The notes under the pieces are model-generated. The model worked only from the letters and a program-made list of their open reading frames with translations. It had not been told where the DNA came from and did no database searches. Shown here one piece after another: positions 59,991 to 64,000 of a DNA stretch of 64,000 nt. Origin of the DNA: Telmatactis stephensoni (taxonomy: Eukaryota > Cnidaria > Anthozoa > Actiniaria > Isophelliidae); the NCBI GenBank assembly GCA_029948255.1, contig JALIZF010001876.1:496001-560000 (forward strand). Direction: 5' to 3'. The position numbers and the translations under genes were made by a program. The first letter of the stretch is position 1; each line of letters starts with the position of its first letter.

Positions 59991-61053
59991 ATTTGTATAC
60001 ATTTAAATATTTTATATAAATAATAAAGAAATAATAAATTAAGGACATATATCAAACGTTTTTGTTTTACAATTTATGGTTGATAGTGTTCTTGTGCGTA
60101 ATGCGCGTAAATGCGCTCCTATACAATACTCAGTGCTCTTGTGTTCTTCAAACCTGCCTCGCACAGTTAATATTGAAATAATTATACCACGTTCTGCTGA
60201 TTTGTAATAACTTTTTTTCTCTTCTTGGCCCTAAGAACGTCATTTAGCTTTATTTCTGCTCGGGAAAATGGGCTCAACTTCCACACCAACGGAAAAAACT
60301 GTCATATTTTTGTTAATTTAAAAGAAATTGTCATATCTTTTATTACACAATCTTTCAAAGCAAAAAGTTTTATTCATGTTGTTAATTATTTTTTCTTATT
60401 GTTTTTGTTTGTTTTATACAATTATGTTTGTACATGAAGTGAGAATTGGATTAAATTAAATTTCAAAAAATTAAATTAAATTGGAAGGTGTCAATAGGGT
60501 ACTCGTTTGTTATTTTACTATTTCTGAACTATATGATTTTTTGCTAGTTACCAACTATTTCTTGCGAAAATGGTAAAATGGAAGATAACCACACAATTTT
60601 TGGTTAATTGTAACCTAAACTACTAATTTTAAGACCAAAATTCAGTTGACAACCTCAACTAAATTGGACTAGGCCGTCGTCAAATTTTGTTTATCCCTCG
60701 AACACTGCCTGAATTGGATTCCACTAACCGTTATTAATGAACTGACTGACAACAGCTGCTGCAGGCTGTTTTCAAGAAAGTTGTATTCCTACTGCACAGT
60801 TAGTGCAAGCGCAACCATTACGTTTCTTTTCCAACAGTTTAAACACCAAGAAAATGACTGAAGTAAGTGTACAAGTGATCGATAAAAGACCATAAAATAC
60901 TTGAATTCTAAAAGATCATAATATAGTAAAATTATAATGATAATAATATTTTAACAATATATAACATAATATTTCAAAAGTATATACTATAAAGTATCCT
61001 TATAGAAGTCTTAATAAGATATAGCTATATATTTTAAACTCGTTTTCTCATTT
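59991..61053. other. Intergenic, no gene recognised
   Basis: AT-rich, chance frames only. Confidence 0.4.
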
Positions 61054-61127
61054 GGGCCAAGGTGTTCGGAAGACAATTAGCCCAAACCAAGGATTAAATC
61101 CGTTAAAGAAAACAGTTGATTTTTTAT

Positions 61128-61246
61128 TTCTTATTAACCGAGAGCGCTGTCAATATAGTAAAATATTAGACCGAGGTCTTGACGCACATATAAAAGACTG
61201 AGGTTTGATATTCTCTCGTATTGACAGCGCTTTCGGTTAATAAGAA
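61128..61246. mobile_element. Foldback MITE, 119 bp
   Basis: cttattaaccgagagcgctg, then tcaata, is mirrored by tattgacagcgctttcggtt, then aataag. Short centre with gaggtcttga and tgaggtttga. Confidence 0.85.
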
Positions 61247-61614
61247 GTGTACATGTATTATATGGCATTTTTCGTCTTTTCATTGTAGCGTCTGGATATT
61301 TTATTCCGGTTTACGCGCGCGCGCGGCTCGATAATTCCCGCCTTTTTGTAAGTTCACAAGGTCGTTATCTTAGTAAAAATGATTCAAAAACAAGATTTCT
61401 AAAAGCACTACAAAATCAAGGATACCAAATGAGACTCTTGGATAATTTTGGAGTTTATAGGAAACGATAAAGTTCTTTTTTTTTTTTTGCCAAAACAACA
61501 CTTTTTTAGTTTGACACTGTACGATTCGTCGGTTCATCGAGTCGTGGTGGACTCGTCTGGTGACGTCTTTCCCACCCTTTACGGCAATAAACTGGATAAA
61601 ACTCAATTATTTTG

Positions 61615-61743
61615 ATGAAAAATAAAAGTAGCTCTGCAGATAGCACATCCTTTGAACCTAAAAAGAGAGAAATATCGTTGGCATTGGCTCCTAAATTTGC
61701 TCTGGAAGATGCAAGATTGACATTCACTTATCGACTCAAAACT
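61615..61743 (+). CDS. Possible first coding exon (43 codons)
   Basis: An ATG opens a 43-codon frame ending in phase at a plausible donor (aaaact then gtaagc at 61744). The peptide is charged, Ser/Lys-rich at the start (MKNKSSSADSTSF) and then reads APKFALEDARLTFTYRL. In-frame stops lie shortly upstream of the ATG. No partner exon or family was found. It sits inside the composite element 61054-62273, so it may be element-derived. Confidence 0.25.
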
Positions 61744-61766
61744 GTAAGCTTTATGTTTAGCTCATC

Positions 61767-62025
61767 CAAATAAAGTATGTTTGTGGAGCTGCAATGCATC
61801 TTTTTAAACTTTTTTGTGTGATTTCAGTTTGAGCACACACTCTTCTTGTTTAGAACAAAAGCTGAACTGTCCACGCATATTTTTCAGTACTTCACGGTCA
61901 GTAGTGTTTGAAACACTGTGCTGATCAATACCTTGTTTAGTGTTTACACATGTAAATTTTTCAAACTGAAATCACACAAAAAGTTAAAAAACATACATTG
62001 CAGCTCCACAAACATACTTTATTTG
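61767..62025. mobile_element. Foldback MITE, 259 bp
   Basis: caaataaagtatgtttgtgg, then agctgcaatg, faces cattgcagct, then ccacaaacatactttatttg. A second inner pair (tgtgtgatttcagtttga and its complement) continues the arms. Confidence 0.9.
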
Positions 62026-62410
62026 AATTGCTAGCTACGAAGAGAGTGTATAAGTATTTTTGTTACGTTTCCTATAATTTCTATAAGATATTAAAATAGT
62101 TTTGAATCCCGCAATTCGAACCGGTCGGTCACGGGGAAAATAATCGGCTGACTTTCAAAGCTTTTAGCCAATCAGAGCGCGTGATTTCACTGGAAGTAGT
62201 TTGTGTCATATAATTAAAAAAGGATTAACATAAATATATGATGGGATATATTGTCCTTCGAACAGTCGGGCCCTGTATGAAACACTTCGGTTGGCAAGTT
62301 TACTTCAGTGGGCGCGCTGAAATAGCTCTACCATGTATGTAGCACGTTATATTAATCTCTGTTTTGGCTACGTCCTATTTCAGAGTTATCAGAAACGTAG
62401 TGATAATCAT

Positions 62411-62432
62411 TGATTTTTTTATTTTATTATAG
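62411..62432 (+). other. Possible 3' splice site before the truncated receptor start
   Basis: A T-rich tract ending attttattatag at 62432, 8 bases before the ATG of the remnant at 62441. If used, the message would begin with the remnant as an upstream frame. Confidence 0.45.
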
Positions 62433-62440
62433 CGTAAGAA

Positions 62441-62530
62441 ATGAATTCTAAGGAAGTCCGCCATGTTACTCTCTGGACAGTATTTGCTGCTCTTGTGTGG
62501 GTAAACCTCGCAGGAAACATTATTTTGTAA
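62441..62530 (+). pseudogene. Truncated receptor start (N-terminus and half of TM1), subfamily B
   Basis: A 29-codon frame (MNSKEVRHV, then WTVFAALVWVNLAGNIIL) that aligns with residues 1-28 of the intact B receptors, including the TM1 'AGN' motif, and then stops at TAA. It has one extra residue before the TM1 start. It is closer to the 55.2-kb copy (EVD..., TVFAAL) than to the gene that follows. The intact ATG of that gene lies only 9 bases after the stop. It is either a leftover of an older gene copy replaced from TM1 onward or a partial duplication; in the message it would act as an upstream open reading frame. Confidence 0.8.
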
Positions 62531-62539
62531 TGTGAAAAT

Positions 62540-63583
62540 ATGCTTTCCCAAGAAGAAGATATACCTATTCGGGTAGTATTTGTAGTTCTAATCTGCCTTA
62601 GCTTCGCAGGGAACACTTTGGTTTGTTTGGTTGTGCGTCGATTTCCATTCATGAGAACAACAATGAATTATCTTCTCGTCCATCTCGCTGTATGTGACAT
62701 GGTGGTGGGTTTGTTTTTATTTCCTCGTCACGTGTTGTTTGGACTTTACGACCATCCAGATGGTGTAACTGGTGATTTCCTCTGTAAGTTTTTCACCTAC
62801 GGAATTATAGCATGGTTTCCTTTTTGTGCAAGTAGTTTTACACTTTTGGTGATAGCATGGGAGAGATATAATGCTATCATGAATCCATTTGAAAGCAGAA
62901 GCTCTAAGAGATACCTTAAACATGCCATTGTCTTGTGTTGGGTAGCTGCTGTTTTAATTTGCTTGTCAGAAATTATACCCATTGCTTACAATGCTGATAT
63001 CAAGTCATGTGACTACTTTTGGATAGCAGACTGGGGACGTAAAGTGAACTCAGCATTTTGGTTGTTCGTTGTTGCCTTACTTCCTTTTCTTGTGATGCTT
63101 GTTCTGTACAGCAGAGTGATACGGAGCCTTTGGTCCCACAGTCATGGAGCTGAAGATGTTTCCCAGAGGGCTTTGCAGTTGTCACGCAAGCGTATCACAA
63201 AAATTGCCGTGACCGTCACGATCGTCTTCTTTTTGTGTTATATGCCAAACGTGTTATACTACTTCATAGTGTCATTCTCGTCACAAAAATCTACGATGGA
63301 ATCTCTCGAAACCACTGCACCAGTGTTTTTTCATGTAACGCATCTATTTCTCATATTAAACTCGACCATCAACCCTATGATCTACTCACTACAATCCACA
63401 AGATTCAGAAGATGTATGCAATACTTACTTCGCGGAGGGCTACGGCAGAATGGAAACCGAATCAGGAATGATTTTGAATTGCATGTCATGAACTATAGAA
63501 TTAACCAGCAGCAACATGTATCAAGTAACAATCAAATGCAATCACCAAGAATTGCTAGTTGCTCCCTCAACAAACGACTGTAA
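62540..63583 (+). CDS. Class A GPCR, subfamily B copy 4, single exon
   Basis: A 347-residue receptor starting MLSQEED, the same as the 51.6-kb copy. D in TM2, GDFLCK Cys, WERY, the second-loop Cys (KSCDY), P in TM5, CYMP in TM6 and NPMIY in TM7 are present. The third intracellular loop is short and basic (SQRALQLSRKRITK). The tail carries DFELHVMNYRINQQQ and is Asn/Gln/Ser-rich. The block from about 62655 to 62790 (TM2 to the TM3 Cys) is almost identical in bases to the same block of the 51.6- and 55.2-kb copies. A truncated start of a related gene lies immediately upstream and could dampen translation. Ligand unknown. Confidence 0.93.
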   Translation: MLSQEEDIPIRVVFVVLICLSFAGNTLVCLVVRRFPFMRTTMNYLLVHLAVCDMVVGLFLFPRHVLFGLYDHPDGVTGDFLCKFFTYGIIAWFPFCASSFTLLVIAWERYNAIMNPFESRSSKRYLKHAIVLCWVAAVLICLSEIIPIAYNADIKSCDYFWIADWGRKVNSAFWLFVVALLPFLVMLVLYSRVIRSLWSHSHGAEDVSQRALQLSRKRITKIAVTVTIVFFLCYMPNVLYYFIVSFSSQKSTMESLETTAPVFFHVTHLFLILNSTINPMIYSLQSTRFRRCMQYLLRGGLRQNGNRIRNDFELHVMNYRINQQQHVSSNNQMQSPRIASCSLNKRL

Positions 63584-64000
63584 GAACAGTGCAACCATTT
63601 GCCAGATATTCTGACAAAACTGAAACTTGACTAATCGTTTTATCATAGATGGTCCTCCACTTGTTTTAGTCAAAGAGCAACATTCATTGACTGAACGGAT
63701 GGAGGAATACAACTGGACCACTGGAACGTCCAGTTCAGACATCTCTAGCTTGCTCTCAACGCGTTATAGCTGTATATAGTTTTTCGTCCAATGTAACATT
63801 AGATACTGAGTGTAAGGCGTAGGTAATTACTTTTATAAGCAGGTGACAGCTCCTTATTCAAGGGTATGGATTAATACATATGTACATAAAGCTATAAGAC
63901 TATGAGGATTTACGGATGAGTTAACTAGTGTTTTGATGCAATCGTCAGAGTGAACTTCATTTTTATTTTAGCCAGAGAAGAGGTATTTGGTGTTACAGTC
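63584..64000. other. 3' flank of receptor B4
   Basis: No further gene or repeat recognised before the window ends. Confidence 0.45.

Larger units (their letters stand above)
61054..62273. mobile_element. Composite element with family M4 ends and nested insertions
   Basis: The left end gggccaaggtgttcggaaga and the right end gtccttcgaacagtcgggccc are opposed M4-type ends about 1.2 kb apart. Within lie two further foldback elements (61128-61246, 61767-62025) and a possible exon. The simplest reading is an M4 element that was invaded repeatedly. Confidence 0.55.

Overview
This is a eukaryotic window. It is AT-rich, gene-sparse and full of short non-autonomous transposons. Its real protein genes are single-exon rhodopsin-class (class A) G-protein-coupled receptors (GPCRs). 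The combination of intronless GPCR expansions, dozens of foldback MITEs, tRNA-derived SINEs and no prokaryotic-style gene packing suggests an anthozoan cnidarian, most likely a stony coral. That assignment is inferred from overall character, because no marker gene is present.

Coding content: one divergent orphan GPCR lies on the minus strand at 2333-3433. Seven further GPCRs form a local array from 23.6 to 63.6 kb and fall into two related subfamilies. Subfamily A (starts MA-SQE, 'YEHPSGALGD' in the first extracellular loop, NPFVY) has copies at 23586-24554 (+), 35967-36908 (-) and 42582-43520 (-). Subfamily B (starts near 'SQEED', 'YDHPDGVTGD' in the same loop) has copies at 31261-32262 (-), 51587-52591 (+), 55225-56265 (+) and 62540-63583 (+). 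Just upstream of the last copy is a broken fragment of the same receptor, containing only the N-terminus and half of TM1 (62441-62530). Four plus-strand starts are preceded by a good splice acceptor, so the coding regions appear intronless but probably sit behind a 5'-UTR intron.

Between the genes, the DNA is largely transposon debris: foldback elements of 120-900 bp in at least fifteen places, two kinds of tRNA-derived SINE, local tandem duplications (9.8, 11.4, 14-15, 21.3, 48.2 kb), microsatellites and purine- or pyrimidine-rich tracts. Two of the MITEs sit inside one arm of a local tandem duplication whose other arm is still empty. Two foldback elements end 16 and 113 bp beyond the stop codons of subfamily A genes.

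The most unusual non-coding signal is a complete type I hammerhead self-cleaving ribozyme on the minus strand at 59607-59682, with intact core, all three stems and a very short stem III. This is the architecture known from Penelope-like retroelements and animal retrozymes. Two short ATG-to-GT-donor stretches (58372-58431 and 61615-61743) are possible first coding exons. No autonomous transposase or reverse transcriptase gene was recognised.
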